Shown here: positions 8,021-16,248 of the stretch, in pieces
Layout: every line of letters begins with the position of its first letter
Position numbering within the stretch: the stretch's first letter is position 1
Assembly: GCA_028713675.1 (NCBI GenBank)
Contig: JAQTNV010000009.1
Span: 1-64,000, forward strand
Source of the DNA: a bacterium
GTDB lineage: Bacteria; Desulfobacterota; JAPLJL01
DNA length: 64,000 nt
Reading direction: 5' to 3'
Made by a program: the position numbers and the translations under genes
The notes under the pieces: model-generated
Databases searched by the model: none
Told to the model about the DNA's origin: nothing
Seen by the model: the letters and a program-made list of their open reading frames with translations, nothing else

Positions 8021-8743
8021 TTAAAGCAATCGTGGCAGAATTTCTCCCGCTTTTCCCTGCAAACTAGAATCTACCGCCCGCGAGAGCGGGGTCGGCTCCA
8101 GATTGATCTCGACCACATAAGCCCCGGCCCTTTTTGCCCAGAGGGCCATCGAGGCCGCGGGCTGGACGACCGCGGAGGTTCCGACCACCAGGAGAACCTC
8201 GCATTTATTCAAAGCCTCTTCGGCCCGGGCAAGAATCGCTGGATCCAGGGCCTCCCCGAACCAGACCACATTGGGGCGCAGGAGTTTTTTGCAGCCCGAA
8301 CAGAGGGGCGGGTAAGCCAGATCGGGGTCCCGGTTCTCCTCCACCCTCCCGCACCCGGTGCAGCGCACCTCCCAGATGGTGCCGTGCAAATGCAGGATGT
8401 TTCGGCTCCCGGCCCGGCGGTGCAGTCCGTCGACATTCTGGGTGATCAGGGTGAAATCCGGTATCCTCTGCTCGAGGGTGACCAGGGCATGATGGGCGGG
8501 GTTGGGCGCACAAGGCGCAATCCGTCCCCGGCGCCAGAGATACCATTCCCAGACGAGCTTGGGATCGCGGGCAAAAGCCTCGGGGGTGGCCAGATCCTCG
8601 GGCCGGAAATTCTTCCAGAGCCCCTCCTGGCCCCGGAAGGTCGGCACCCCGCTCTCGGCGGATATACCCGCCCCGGTCAGCGCCGCCGCGCATTTTGCTC
8701 GCTGAAGACGATCTTTTACTTCAGTGATCAGCTTATCCATCAC
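8021..8743 (-). CDS. cobB: NAD+-dependent protein deacylase, class III sirtuin
   Basis: A 240-residue sirtuin that removes acyl groups from lysine using NAD+. The NAD-binding motif GAGISAESGVPTFRG, TQNVDGLH and the catalytic His120 (HLHGT) are all present. Four zinc cysteines sit at 128, 131, 148 and 151. Tyr68 and Arg71 form the Y-x-x-R pair that in class III sirtuins (SIRT5, CobB) binds acidic acyl groups such as succinyl or malonyl, so activity beyond deacetylation is likely. It is encoded convergently with the acyl-CoA ligase. Ligases of that family are classic targets of lysine acylation control, so a functional link is possible but not shown. Confidence 0.94.
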   Translation of the reverse strand: MMDKLITEVKDRLQRAKCAAALTGAGISAESGVPTFRGQEGLWKNFRPEDLATPEAFARDPKLVWEWYLWRRGRIAPCAPNPAHHALVTLEQRIPDFTLITQNVDGLHRRAGSRNILHLHGTIWEVRCTGCGRVEENRDPDLAYPPLCSGCKKLLRPNVVWFGEALDPAILARAEEALNKCEVLLVVGTSAVVQPAASMALWAKRAGAYVVEINLEPTPLSRAVDSSLQGKAGEILPRLL

Positions 8744-9071
8744 TTAGGTCATAGGTGATAGGTCATGGGTCATAGGTAGAATAGAAATACAAGTTCAAAG
8801 GTCAAAGCTCAAAGGGAAAAGAATAAATCAATAAAACCCTAGATTCCGGCTCAAAACACCGCCGGAATGACGGAAATCCAGCATCAGCAAGCTGATGCAC
8901 TCCATAAAAGAGAGCAATAACTTCTGCAAACCCAATAAAACAAATGAATAACAATAGTGACTGAAGAACCTGTTAAAATATATTAACTGGTTTCGCCAGA
9001 CGGGTCATAGATCTTGCGTTATGGTTAAACCCAAGACCTATCACCCATCACCCATAACCTTCTTTATTAAA
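8744..9071. repeat. Gene-free interval: word tracts between the divergent sirtuin and zinc-ribbon genes
   Basis: Directly upstream of both divergent genes are degenerate GGTCATAGGTGATAGG-type and CCCATCACCCATAACC-type tracts. Between them is an AT-rich stretch with a small hairpin-forming piece (ATTCCGGC..GCCGGAAT, about 8842-8872). No convincing -35/-10 pair was identified. Confidence 0.6.
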
Positions 9072-9482
9072 ATGGCCTTCTGTCCGATCTGCCGCTCCGA
9101 ATATCTCCCTCATATCCACGTCTGCGCGGAGTGCGGGGCCGCGCTCACCGATGCCCTTCCCTCTCCCGAAGCCCCCACCCCCAAGAGTTTCTCCGTGGAG
9201 ATCCTGGCCAGCGACAATTCGATCGAGCTCCAGATGGCCATCGGGATCCTGGAGGAAAATTGCATCCCCTTCCTGCTCGGCAAGCCCGATCACGATCCTT
9301 TCCGTCTGAATACCCCCGCCCACGCCATCCGGGTTCTCGAGGGCGACGCCTCGAGAGCTAAGGAGCTTCTGGGGATCTATTTGCTTGCCGAGGGGACAAA
9401 GTTCATCTGCGAGTCCTGCGGGGCGGAGCTTTCCGAGCTCCCCGAGACCTGCCCGAAGTGCGGCAAGTCGCCGACATGCTGA
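9072..9482 (+). CDS. Small double zinc-ribbon protein with DUF2007-like core
   Basis: A 136-residue soluble protein. It starts with a zinc ribbon (CPIC..CAEC, residues 4-21) and ends with a second one (CESC..CPKC). The middle (SVEILASDNSIELQMAIGILEENCIPF..) resembles DUF2007, a small domain of unknown function often called a putative signal-transducing domain. I chose the ATG at 9072; an upstream ATG at 9021 would translate the CCCATCACCCATAACC repeat. No ribosome site is visible. Its role is unknown; zinc ribbons suggest contacts with protein or nucleic acid. Confidence 0.75.
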   Translation: MAFCPICRSEYLPHIHVCAECGAALTDALPSPEAPTPKSFSVEILASDNSIELQMAIGILEENCIPFLLGKPDHDPFRLNTPAHAIRVLEGDASRAKELLGIYLLAEGTKFICESCGAELSELPETCPKCGKSPTC

Positions 9483-9840
9483 TCTCTGTTCGACCGCGGA
9501 CCGCAGACCGCTGACCCCCGTTTTAATCTGTCATCCTGAGCGGACCTGTCCTCCGACTTGTCCAGCGACTTGTCCAGCGAAGCCCTGGCGTAGTTGGAAG
9601 CCTTGGCGTAGGGGGAGCGAAGGATCTGATTTATTTTGAATTTTCCAACAGAAGCGAGGTTCTTCACCCCCGCAATCGGCGGGGGCTCAGAATGACAAGG
9701 AAGAGGTCTGCCGCCCCACGAGGGGGCCAGTGGAATGGCTCCCCTGCTTTTATTCCGGGCTGAAAGGGGCGGCCTTCCACGGCCGCCCGAATAAGGGAGC
9801 CCGTTGAAGGGCTCCCCTACACTTTTTTACCTTTGAGCTT
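9483..9840. repeat. Gene-free interval: two opposed REP-like elements and palindromes
   Basis: A REP-like element begins at about 9528 (GTCATCCTGAGCGG) and ends in GCGAAGGATCTG near 9625. It has been lengthened internally by short repeats (GACTTGTCCAGC twice; CTTGGCGTAG-type words). A second one lies in the opposite orientation at about 9652-9700 (GAGGTTCTTC..CTCAGAATGAC). Two perfect 8-bp stems follow: GGGCGGCC/GGCCGCCC (9767-9788) and GGGAGCCC/GGGCTCCC (9795-9816). No gene is supported. Confidence 0.75.
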
Positions 9841-10740
9841 TCAGCTGGAACCGGCGACAATTATTCCTTCGCTTCGAAGCAGGGCTTTCGCCGCGGTCAA
9901 TTCCTGCTCGGTCATCGGGGGGAAATCCGCGTAGGGATATTTCCGGTCGAAGCGCCCTTCCTTGGTCCGGGCCAGGCGGTGGAAGGGAAGCAGGGTCACC
10001 GGCGGGACGTGCGGGAGCCCTTTCAGAAAAACCGCGATTTCCTGCAAATCTTCCGGTGAGTTATTGAACCCGGGGATGAGGGGAATCCGGATCTCCACGC
10101 TGACCCCCTTCCCGATCAATCCCTTCAGGTTGTCCAGGATCCCCCGGTTGTCTTTCCCCGTCGCCTTCCGGAATTTTTCCGGGTTCACGTGCTTCAGGTC
10201 GAAAAGAACCAGGTCGAAGGCCTCCGCGACCTTTTCCCGGAGCGTCTCCGGCCAGAAACCGCTGGTCTCTACCGCCACGTGGATCTTTTTCCCCCGCAGG
10301 GACCGTGCCGCCGCCAGCACGAACTCCGGCTGGGCCAGGGGCTCGCCCCCGGAGAAGGTCACGCCCCCGCCGGTGCCGTGGAAGAACTCTTCGTCCCGGG
10401 CCGCCTCCCGGGCCAGTTCCTCCGCCCCGAATTCCCGCCCCGCCAGGAGCCTGGCCCCGGCCGGGCAGGCCTCCGCGCATTTCCCGCAGGCCCGGCAGCC
10501 TTCCCGCCATTTCTTCCACTCTTCCGGCCTGATTCCCCGCGGGCAGGCCTCCCGGCACTTCCCGCAGGCGATGCAGGCGGGGGCGGCGAAGGCGATCTCG
10601 GGAGCGAAGGATTTTCCCTCGAGGTTGTGGCACCAGGGGCAGTCGAGGGGACAGCCTTTCAGGAAAACAACGGTACGGAGGCCCGGGCCGTCCTCATAGC
10701 AGGCCCGGGAAATATCGAAAACCCGTCCATTCATTATCAT
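9841..10740 (-). CDS. Glycyl radical enzyme activating enzyme (radical SAM)
   Basis: A 299-residue radical SAM activase of the PflA family that abstracts a hydrogen from the glycine of a partner glycyl radical enzyme. The SAM cluster motif is CPLDCPWC (Cys30, 34, 37). Two ferredoxin-type Cys groups follow (CIACGKCREACP and CRACGKCAEACP), as in activases of non-PFL glycyl radical enzymes. The SAM-binding GGE motif is in VTFSGGEP. Its target is almost certainly the enzyme encoded immediately upstream on the same strand, about 104 bases away. An alternative start two codons downstream (second Met) is possible. Clustered iron-sulphur sites imply anaerobic function. Confidence 0.94.
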   Translation of the reverse strand: MIMNGRVFDISRACYEDGPGLRTVVFLKGCPLDCPWCHNLEGKSFAPEIAFAAPACIACGKCREACPRGIRPEEWKKWREGCRACGKCAEACPAGARLLAGREFGAEELAREAARDEEFFHGTGGGVTFSGGEPLAQPEFVLAAARSLRGKKIHVAVETSGFWPETLREKVAEAFDLVLFDLKHVNPEKFRKATGKDNRGILDNLKGLIGKGVSVEIRIPLIPGFNNSPEDLQEIAVFLKGLPHVPPVTLLPFHRLARTKEGRFDRKYPYADFPPMTEQELTAAKALLRSEGIIVAGSS

Positions 10741-10844
10741 CCTTGGACTTGAATCCGCATGGATTCCACTGACTAAAAAATAATCTTGAACCTGTCTATC
10801 TTATCCGTGAACATCCGTGTAATCCGTGTCGACAGTTTCCGGGA

Positions 10845-13508
10845 TCAGCAGGCCCCGGACCGGCCAAACTCGGTGCGCGCGATGATGTCTTCCTGGATGG
10901 ACCGGCCCAGGTCGCAGAAATACGCCGAGTAGCCGGAAACCTTCACCACCAGGTCCCGGTATTTCTCCGGGTTTTTCTGGGCCGCCCGCAGGGTCTCGGA
11001 GGAAACCACGTTCGGCTGGAGGTGCATCCCCCCGAGCTTGAAATAGGTCTGGATCATCCGGGCGAAGGTTTTCACCCCCTCTTCGGTCTTCAGGAGCGCG
11101 GGATGAAAGCGGAGGTTCAGGGCGATCCCGGAGGAGATCTGCTCGGCGGGGAAACGGGCCACCGTCCGCATCGGCCCCAGCGGTCCGCCCGGCTGGGCCA
11201 CCAGGTTGGAAGGGGAGACCCCGTTGGAGATCGGCTCGCCCCGGCGTCTCCCGTCGGGCGTGGCCCGGAGGAAAAACCCGTCGATCACGTGGTTGCCGTA
11301 GGAGTAGTAGCACATCCGGAAGCGGCCGCCCCGCCGGTTCCGGTATTTCCGCGACTCCCGGAACAGGAAATCCAGGATCTCCAGGGCCAGCGCGTCGGCC
11401 GGGGCGGAGTCCACCCCGTACTTGGGCGCGGTCTGGATGATCAGCTGGCGCAACGCCTCCCGGCCCGAGAAATTCCGCTTCAGGACCGCGATGAATTCGG
11501 TCAGGCCGAGCTCGTTTTTCTCGTAAACGACGGTCCGGATCGCGAGGAGGGAATCCACGGTGGTGGCCAGCCCGCGGACATCCAGGGAGGTGAAATCGTA
11601 ACGGGCCCCGCCCCGGGTGATGTCCCGGGCTTTCTCGATGCAGTCGTCCATCAGGGCCGAAACGTAGGGCGCGGGGTGGATCTCCATATAGGCCTCGTCC
11701 TTGCCGGCCACCGCCTGGACGAGCTGCTCGACCTGGTGGGAAAGCTGGCGCCGGAAAGCCGCCATGAACTCCTCGAAGGTCCGGAAGCTTCCGGGATCCC
11801 CCGAATCGAAGCCCCGCTGCTGTCCGGGCAGGGCGGGTGGGGTTTTCCCCCGCGAGAGCGTGAGCCAGAGCACGGCCGGGAGGACCAGCTCGTGGCCCCC
11901 CGGGCAGCCGTGGGTGTCCGACTGCCCCGAGGTTTCGATGCAGCCGACGATGTCGTAATCCCGGGCGTCCTCGGCCGCCATCCCGTCCGCCGTCAGCGCG
12001 GCGATGTTGACCGGGTCGTTGTGGATCGAGATCCCGCTGGTCTGTTTGAAAACCTCCGCGGTGCGGAAAGTGAATATCTCCGGCGTCTCCGGGTGGAAGC
12101 GCACGGAAAGCTGGCTGACCGCCCCGTTCATCTGCTCGAAGGCGTCCAGGAAAAGATAAGAAAGCTCGTTGGTGGCGTCCCCGCCTTCCGGGGTCAGGCC
12201 TCCGATCGTGATCACATGCTGGCTGTTACCGAGGATCCCGTTGGTCTCCATCCCCACCTCGGGGATCGGCTCGACGTTGGCGGAAAGCTTCAGGAAGAGC
12301 TCCTGGATCCAGGCGACCGCCTCGGCCGGGGCGATCCGGCCCGCCTCGAGGTCGGCCCGGTAATAAGGGTAGAGATACTGGTCGGCCCGGCCCGGGGCGA
12401 ACACCTCGTGGGTGCCGTACTGGATCTCGCCGACCACCTGGGCGATCCAGGCCGCCTGGACCGCTTCCGGGAAGGTGCGCGGCTTCTTCCGCGGCACCTG
12501 GTCGAGGTGCCCGGCGATCCGGCGGAGGCGGGCCTTTTCGGCGGGATCGGCGGCCTGCGCGGCCATTTCCCGGGCGAGGTCCGCCAGCCGTCCGGCGTAG
12601 TGGATCGCCGCCTCCAGGCTGATGATCACCGCTTCCAGAAAATCCCGCCCGGCCTGGTTGTCCGGTTCCTCCACTTCCAGTTTCTCCCGGCGCCCCCGGG
12701 CCCGCGCGATGATCGCCTCCATCCCCTCGGCCACCACCTTGTCCACCCCCAGGGAGAGGTGCCCCTGGACGTCGAAGCAGAAAACCGCCGGGGTGGGATT
12801 GTTGCGGGCGAACTCGTAGCGGAGCTCCCGCAGGTTTTTCAGGCGGCGCCGCGAAGGCCGGGCCGAGAGGTTCGCCCCCATGATTTTTTTCAGGCTCTCC
12901 CCGCCCACCTCGCGGGCGAAGCGGATCCCGGCGGAAATGCCCCGGACCTGGGAGAGAAACCCGGAACCGGTTTCCACCAGCCCCCGCTCCTCCCATTTTC
13001 GGGCCTTCAGGTCGCGCACCGTCCGGCCGTTCCAGTAAGGGAAGATCTCCTCCCAGAACAGCCGGCGCTCCTCCTCGGAAACCCGGAAGGGGTGGTGCTT
13101 CCGCTCCAGGATGTCCATTTCCATCTGCAGGGCGCGGAGAAAGTCGCCCCGCTCCACCGAGAGGGGCCCGGCCAGGAATTTTTCGGTTTTGTTGCCGGCA
13201 ATAAACTCGTCGGAATAGATGATCACTTTCTGCTCCGAGAGGGTGCGCTTGAGCGCCAGGGCGTTCCGCAGGTGGGGGTCCTTCCCCTCGGTTTCCCGGT
13301 AGGAGCGGGTGAACCGGAGGGCGCGGGCCAGGCAGATCTCGTAGGGAGCGGTGAGCATCCGGTGTTTCAGGCGGGCCACCCGGGCATCGAGCCGGGAGAT
13401 CGGATCGGCCGGGCTTGTCCCGGAGGGGCTTGTCCCGGAGGGGCTTGTCCCGGAGGGGCTTGTCCCGCCGGATTCGGCGCGTTCGGTCTCAGGAATAACT
13501 CCGCTCAT
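10845..13508 (-). CDS. Glycyl radical enzyme, PFL-like, substrate unassigned
   Basis: An 887-residue glycyl radical enzyme. The radical glycine is Gly859 in KVSGYSAYF near the C-terminus; the thiyl-radical cysteine is Cys523 in DIVGCIETSG, with Glu525 two residues on, the C-x-E arrangement of dehydratase/lyase-type members and not the Cys-Cys of pyruvate formate-lyase. The following QSDTHGCPGG is not a signature I can tie to a characterised subclass. The start at 13508 is chosen because GGGAGAA lies before it; an upstream start adds unlikely residues. The first ~35 residues include a GTSPS repeat encoded by 15-bp tandem DNA repeats. The partner activase is just downstream. Confidence 0.92.
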   Translation of the reverse strand: MSGVIPETERAESGGTSPSGTSPSGTSPSGTSPADPISRLDARVARLKHRMLTAPYEICLARALRFTRSYRETEGKDPHLRNALALKRTLSEQKVIIYSDEFIAGNKTEKFLAGPLSVERGDFLRALQMEMDILERKHHPFRVSEEERRLFWEEIFPYWNGRTVRDLKARKWEERGLVETGSGFLSQVRGISAGIRFAREVGGESLKKIMGANLSARPSRRRLKNLRELRYEFARNNPTPAVFCFDVQGHLSLGVDKVVAEGMEAIIARARGRREKLEVEEPDNQAGRDFLEAVIISLEAAIHYAGRLADLAREMAAQAADPAEKARLRRIAGHLDQVPRKKPRTFPEAVQAAWIAQVVGEIQYGTHEVFAPGRADQYLYPYYRADLEAGRIAPAEAVAWIQELFLKLSANVEPIPEVGMETNGILGNSQHVITIGGLTPEGGDATNELSYLFLDAFEQMNGAVSQLSVRFHPETPEIFTFRTAEVFKQTSGISIHNDPVNIAALTADGMAAEDARDYDIVGCIETSGQSDTHGCPGGHELVLPAVLWLTLSRGKTPPALPGQQRGFDSGDPGSFRTFEEFMAAFRRQLSHQVEQLVQAVAGKDEAYMEIHPAPYVSALMDDCIEKARDITRGGARYDFTSLDVRGLATTVDSLLAIRTVVYEKNELGLTEFIAVLKRNFSGREALRQLIIQTAPKYGVDSAPADALALEILDFLFRESRKYRNRRGGRFRMCYYSYGNHVIDGFFLRATPDGRRRGEPISNGVSPSNLVAQPGGPLGPMRTVARFPAEQISSGIALNLRFHPALLKTEEGVKTFARMIQTYFKLGGMHLQPNVVSSETLRAAQKNPEKYRDLVVKVSGYSAYFCDLGRSIQEDIIARTEFGRSGAC
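13411..13467 (-). repeat. In-frame 15-bp tandem repeat in the N-terminus of the glycyl radical enzyme
   Basis: Three perfect copies of the 15-base unit GGGCTTGTCCCGGAG (written on the + strand) and a fourth partial copy of 12 bases. It encodes a GTSPS repeat on the minus strand. Perfect copies imply recent or ongoing slippage; each gain or loss keeps the reading frame. Confidence 0.95.
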
Positions 13509-13560
13509 TTTCCGGTTCTCCCTTTTAAGCCACCGCAATTTTTCTGGAAAAACTCGATAA

Positions 13561-13590
13561 ATTATAAAGGATTCATCGGGGTTATTGAAA
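13561..13590 (-). promoter_or_regulatory. Candidate sigma-70-type promoter for the glycyl radical enzyme
   Basis: On the minus strand TATAAT (13566-13561) is preceded at 18 bases by TTTCAA (13590-13585). The -10 box ends about 52 bases upstream of the chosen ATG. This is read from sequence alone; the -35 is weak. Confidence 0.35.
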
Positions 13591-13789
13591 TCGACCCTTC
13601 TCCACCGCAACCGCCGACAATAGTAGGCAGTAAGCAGCAAAAACGGTGATGGGTGATAGGTCATAGGTTATGGGCGGACGGGCGAGAAAAGCGGGAAAGA
13701 GTTAAGGCGGGAAAAGTTTAATAAATTTATTTAGTTTGCCGCGTTTATTTAATTCTCCTGTTAACCATCTAATAACTGCCTGGTACTGT

Positions 13790-14132
13790 CATTCTGAGCC
13801 TCAGGCGAAGAATCTCGATTTTCCCTTATCTTCTGCTGTTTCATGGTGTTTTTCAGAAGCCCGGGGGGAAGGTTCTCGCGACGCGCACTTCTGGTAAACC
13901 AGGCTCAATGAACTCGACGATAAGGTATTTTCGATACCGGCTAGACCCTGTTTGCCCCGACCAAAGATCTGGCGGGGCGGGTCAGCCGCCCGGGATTACG
14001 GCACGGCACGTATTAGTGCGCGAAGCGAAACCTTCCCCCCAAAAAGAAAAAAGGACTGGGGCTAGGGAGAGATTCTTCTCCCGCCAGAGGCGGGCTTCCC
14101 GCCGCTACGCACGGGACAAGCAGAATGACAAC
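13790..14132. repeat. Composite dispersed repeat, full-length + copy flanked by opposed REP-like ends
   Basis: A REP-like piece (GTCATTCTGAG..GAAGAATCTC, about 13790-13817) is followed by the ~195-bp dispersed element (13859-14053). The element opens with CCCGGGGGGAAGGTTCTCG, contains GGGATTACGGCACGGCACG, and closes with GCGAAACCTTCCCCCCAAAA. An inverted REP-like piece ends the unit (about 14070-14132, GAGAGATTCTTC..CAGAATGAC). It is the inverse of the copy at 1481-1700. The whole 13509-14280 gap contains no other supported gene. Confidence 0.8.
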
Positions 14133-14280
14133 CCTGAATCGTGAACGTTGAACTTCTTAGTCTTTAAGTTTTTTGCCTCTTACCTCTGTACTCCCGCTTC
14201 TCAGCGAAAGTTGACACCTCCCAGTGGTAATTGTTTTAATCGACTCAGGAAAAAACTCCAAAGCAAAGGAAGGTTCGGCC

Positions 14281-15090
14281 ATGAAAGAAATCAAAGGGAA
14301 AGTCGCGGTCGTAACCGGCGCGGCCATGGGCATGGGCCGGAGGCTCTCCGAGCTTCTGGCCGCGGACGGGGCGAAAGTGGCGATGCTGGACCTGGACCAG
14401 AAAGCCCTGGACCAGACGGTCAAGGAAATCAAGGCCACCGGGGCCCAGGTTTTTCCTTACACCTTGGATATCACCCAGCGCCCCCAGGTTTACGCCACCG
14501 CGGACAAGGTCCGGAAAGAGGTGGGGCCCGCCGATATCCTGATCAATAACGCCGGGGTGGTCTACGGCTCCGACTTCCTCGACTGCCCCGACGAGAAATT
14601 CGCCTGGGTCATGGACGTCAACGTCAACGGGATGGCCTGGATGACCAAGGCCTTCCTGCCCGACATGGTGGCGAAAAAAGCCGGGCATGTCGTCAACCTG
14701 GCCTCCGCCGGCGGGATCCTGGCCGTGCCTAAGCTCTCCTCCTACTGCGCCAGCAAGTTCGCCGTGATCGGATTTACCGAGGCCCTCCGGATGGAAATGC
14801 AGAGACAGCGTCTTCCGGAAATTCATTTTACCATCGTCTGCCCGAGCTACGTGGCCACCGGAATGTTCCAAGGGGTCAAGCCCCCGATGCTCACCTCCTG
14901 GATGACCACCGAACAGATGGCGGACATAATTTATCAAGCTTTCAAGAAGAATAAGAATTACGTCCTGGAACCGTTCATGGTCAAGCTCGCCCCCTTGCTC
15001 AAGGCGATTCTGCCCTCCCGGACCCTGGACAACATCAACGCCCGGCTGGGGGTGGCCCGTTCGATGAAAGGGTGGACGGGGAGAAAATAA
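14281..15090 (+). CDS. Short-chain dehydrogenase/reductase
   Basis: A 269-residue classical SDR. The NAD(P) loop is TGAAMGMGR (residues 12-20), NNAG lies near residue 90, and the catalytic Ser and Tyr-x-x-x-Lys are in NLASAGG and SSYCASKFA. The C-terminal part (about residues 215-269) has a longer, hydrophobic extension (EPFMVKLAPLLKAILP) resembling membrane-associated SDRs acting on lipid or retinoid-like substrates. The substrate is unknown. The start at 14281 has a GGAAGG ribosome site seven bases upstream. It is a single-gene unit: a repeat precedes it and a strong terminator follows. Confidence 0.88.
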   Translation: MKEIKGKVAVVTGAAMGMGRRLSELLAADGAKVAMLDLDQKALDQTVKEIKATGAQVFPYTLDITQRPQVYATADKVRKEVGPADILINNAGVVYGSDFLDCPDEKFAWVMDVNVNGMAWMTKAFLPDMVAKKAGHVVNLASAGGILAVPKLSSYCASKFAVIGFTEALRMEMQRQRLPEIHFTIVCPSYVATGMFQGVKPPMLTSWMTTEQMADIIYQAFKKNKNYVLEPFMVKLAPLLKAILPSRTLDNINARLGVARSMKGWTGRK

Positions 15091-15143
15091 AGTTTCCGGT
15101 AGCCGGTCGCAAGTAACCGGTAGAAAATCAAAAACCATATTTT

Positions 15144-15178
15144 CCCTCGATTCTCTATAGGATCGAGGGATTTTTTTT
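15144..15178 (+). terminator. Rho-independent terminator after the SDR gene
   Basis: An 8-bp stem (CCCTCGAT / ATCGAGGG) with a 10-nt loop is followed by A and eight T residues. It is correctly placed to end the SDR transcript on the + strand. Confidence 0.85.
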
Positions 15179-15249
15179 GGCTATTTACCCCGGGTTACGA
15201 TTTCAGTTTTTTGTTTTCTGGCGACCTGTTTTCTGCTACTTGCTACCTG

Positions 15250-16245
15250 CTACTTGCTTGCGAATTGTGCCGCCAAAAGAATGGCGTTCTTCATGCTCGC
15301 GGGGTCGGCTATCCCTTTCCCGGCGATGTCCCGGGCGGTGCCGTGGTCCGGGGAAGTGCGGATGATCGGCAGGCCGAGGGTCACATTCACCCCCGAATAG
15401 AAGTGCAGGGTTTTAAAGGCGGCCAGCCCCTGGTCGTGATACATCGCCAGGAGACAGTCATACTCCCCGGAATGAAATCGCCCGAAGAGGGCATCCGCCG
15501 GGAAAGGCCCCTCGGCCCTGATCCCCGCCTTCCGGGCCGCGGCCACCGCCGGCCGGATCACCTCGATTTCCTCCCGTCCCAGCAGGCCCTCCTCCCCGGC
15601 GTGGGGATTCAGGCCGGCCACGGCGATCCGGGGCCGGCTGATCCGGAAGAGCCGCCGGAATTCCCGGTGGATCAGGCGGAGCTTTTTCAGAATTCCTTCC
15701 CGGGAAAGGCTCCGGGGCACCCGGGCCAGGGGCAGGTGAATCGTGGCCAGGACGACCCGCAGGTTTCCCCCGACGAACATCATGGCGTAATCGTCCGCCC
15801 CGGTCCGCTCGGCCAGGAACTCGGTATGCCCGGGATGCGCGAGCCCGGAAAGCCGGAAGACGGCCTTGGGCACCGGCCCGGTGACCAGGGCCCGGATGGT
15901 CCCCGCCCGGGCCAGGGCCACCCCGTTTTCCAGGTAAGTCCGGCAGGCCCGGGCCAGTTCCGGGGTAAACTCCCGGGCCGCGATCTCCCCGGGCTTGAGC
16001 TCGGAAAGGTTCCAGACGGGGATCGCCCCCGGTTTCGACGGCTCCAGGCGGGGCGACGAAACCGCCTCCAACGGGAGCCTGATTTTAAGGATTTTTTTCA
16101 GGCGCGTGAGAACGGCCAGATCCCCGAGCACGAGCGGGGAGACCGCGGACCGGACCGCGGGATCCGTCAGGGCCCGGAGAATGACCTCCGGCCCGATCCC
16201 GCCGGGGTCGCCCAGGGTAATCCCGATCTTCGGCCGCGGGCGCAA
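15250..16245 (-). CDS. pdxA: 4-hydroxythreonine-4-phosphate dehydrogenase
   Basis: A 331-residue enzyme of the DXP-dependent pyridoxal 5'-phosphate pathway. It oxidises 4-phosphohydroxy-L-threonine to a product that PdxJ condenses with DXP. Family motifs are clear: GDPGGIGPE near the N-terminus, HPGHTEFLAE, AGLNPHAGE, AMYHDQGLAAFK and the C-terminal TSPDHGTA. It is the last gene of a minus-strand operon and lies three bases after the SurA-like gene, an arrangement reminiscent of the surA-pdxA neighbourhood in many proteobacteria. A terminator of the facing SDR gene lies just beyond its stop. Confidence 0.96.
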   Translation of the reverse strand: MRPRPKIGITLGDPGGIGPEVILRALTDPAVRSAVSPLVLGDLAVLTRLKKILKIRLPLEAVSSPRLEPSKPGAIPVWNLSELKPGEIAAREFTPELARACRTYLENGVALARAGTIRALVTGPVPKAVFRLSGLAHPGHTEFLAERTGADDYAMMFVGGNLRVVLATIHLPLARVPRSLSREGILKKLRLIHREFRRLFRISRPRIAVAGLNPHAGEEGLLGREEIEVIRPAVAAARKAGIRAEGPFPADALFGRFHSGEYDCLLAMYHDQGLAAFKTLHFYSGVNVTLGLPIIRTSPDHGTARDIAGKGIADPASMKNAILLAAQFASK

Positions 16246-16248
16246 GGG

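Noticed and set aside
9760..9830. Rho-independent terminator for the activase gene
   Set aside because: The two strong stems lack a T-run on the minus strand; they look like palindromic repeat DNA.
11022..13649. An 875-codon open frame on the + strand opposite the glycyl radical enzyme
   Set aside because: Antisense to a strongly conserved enzyme; the translation is Gly/Arg/Asp-rich low-complexity sequence without motifs.
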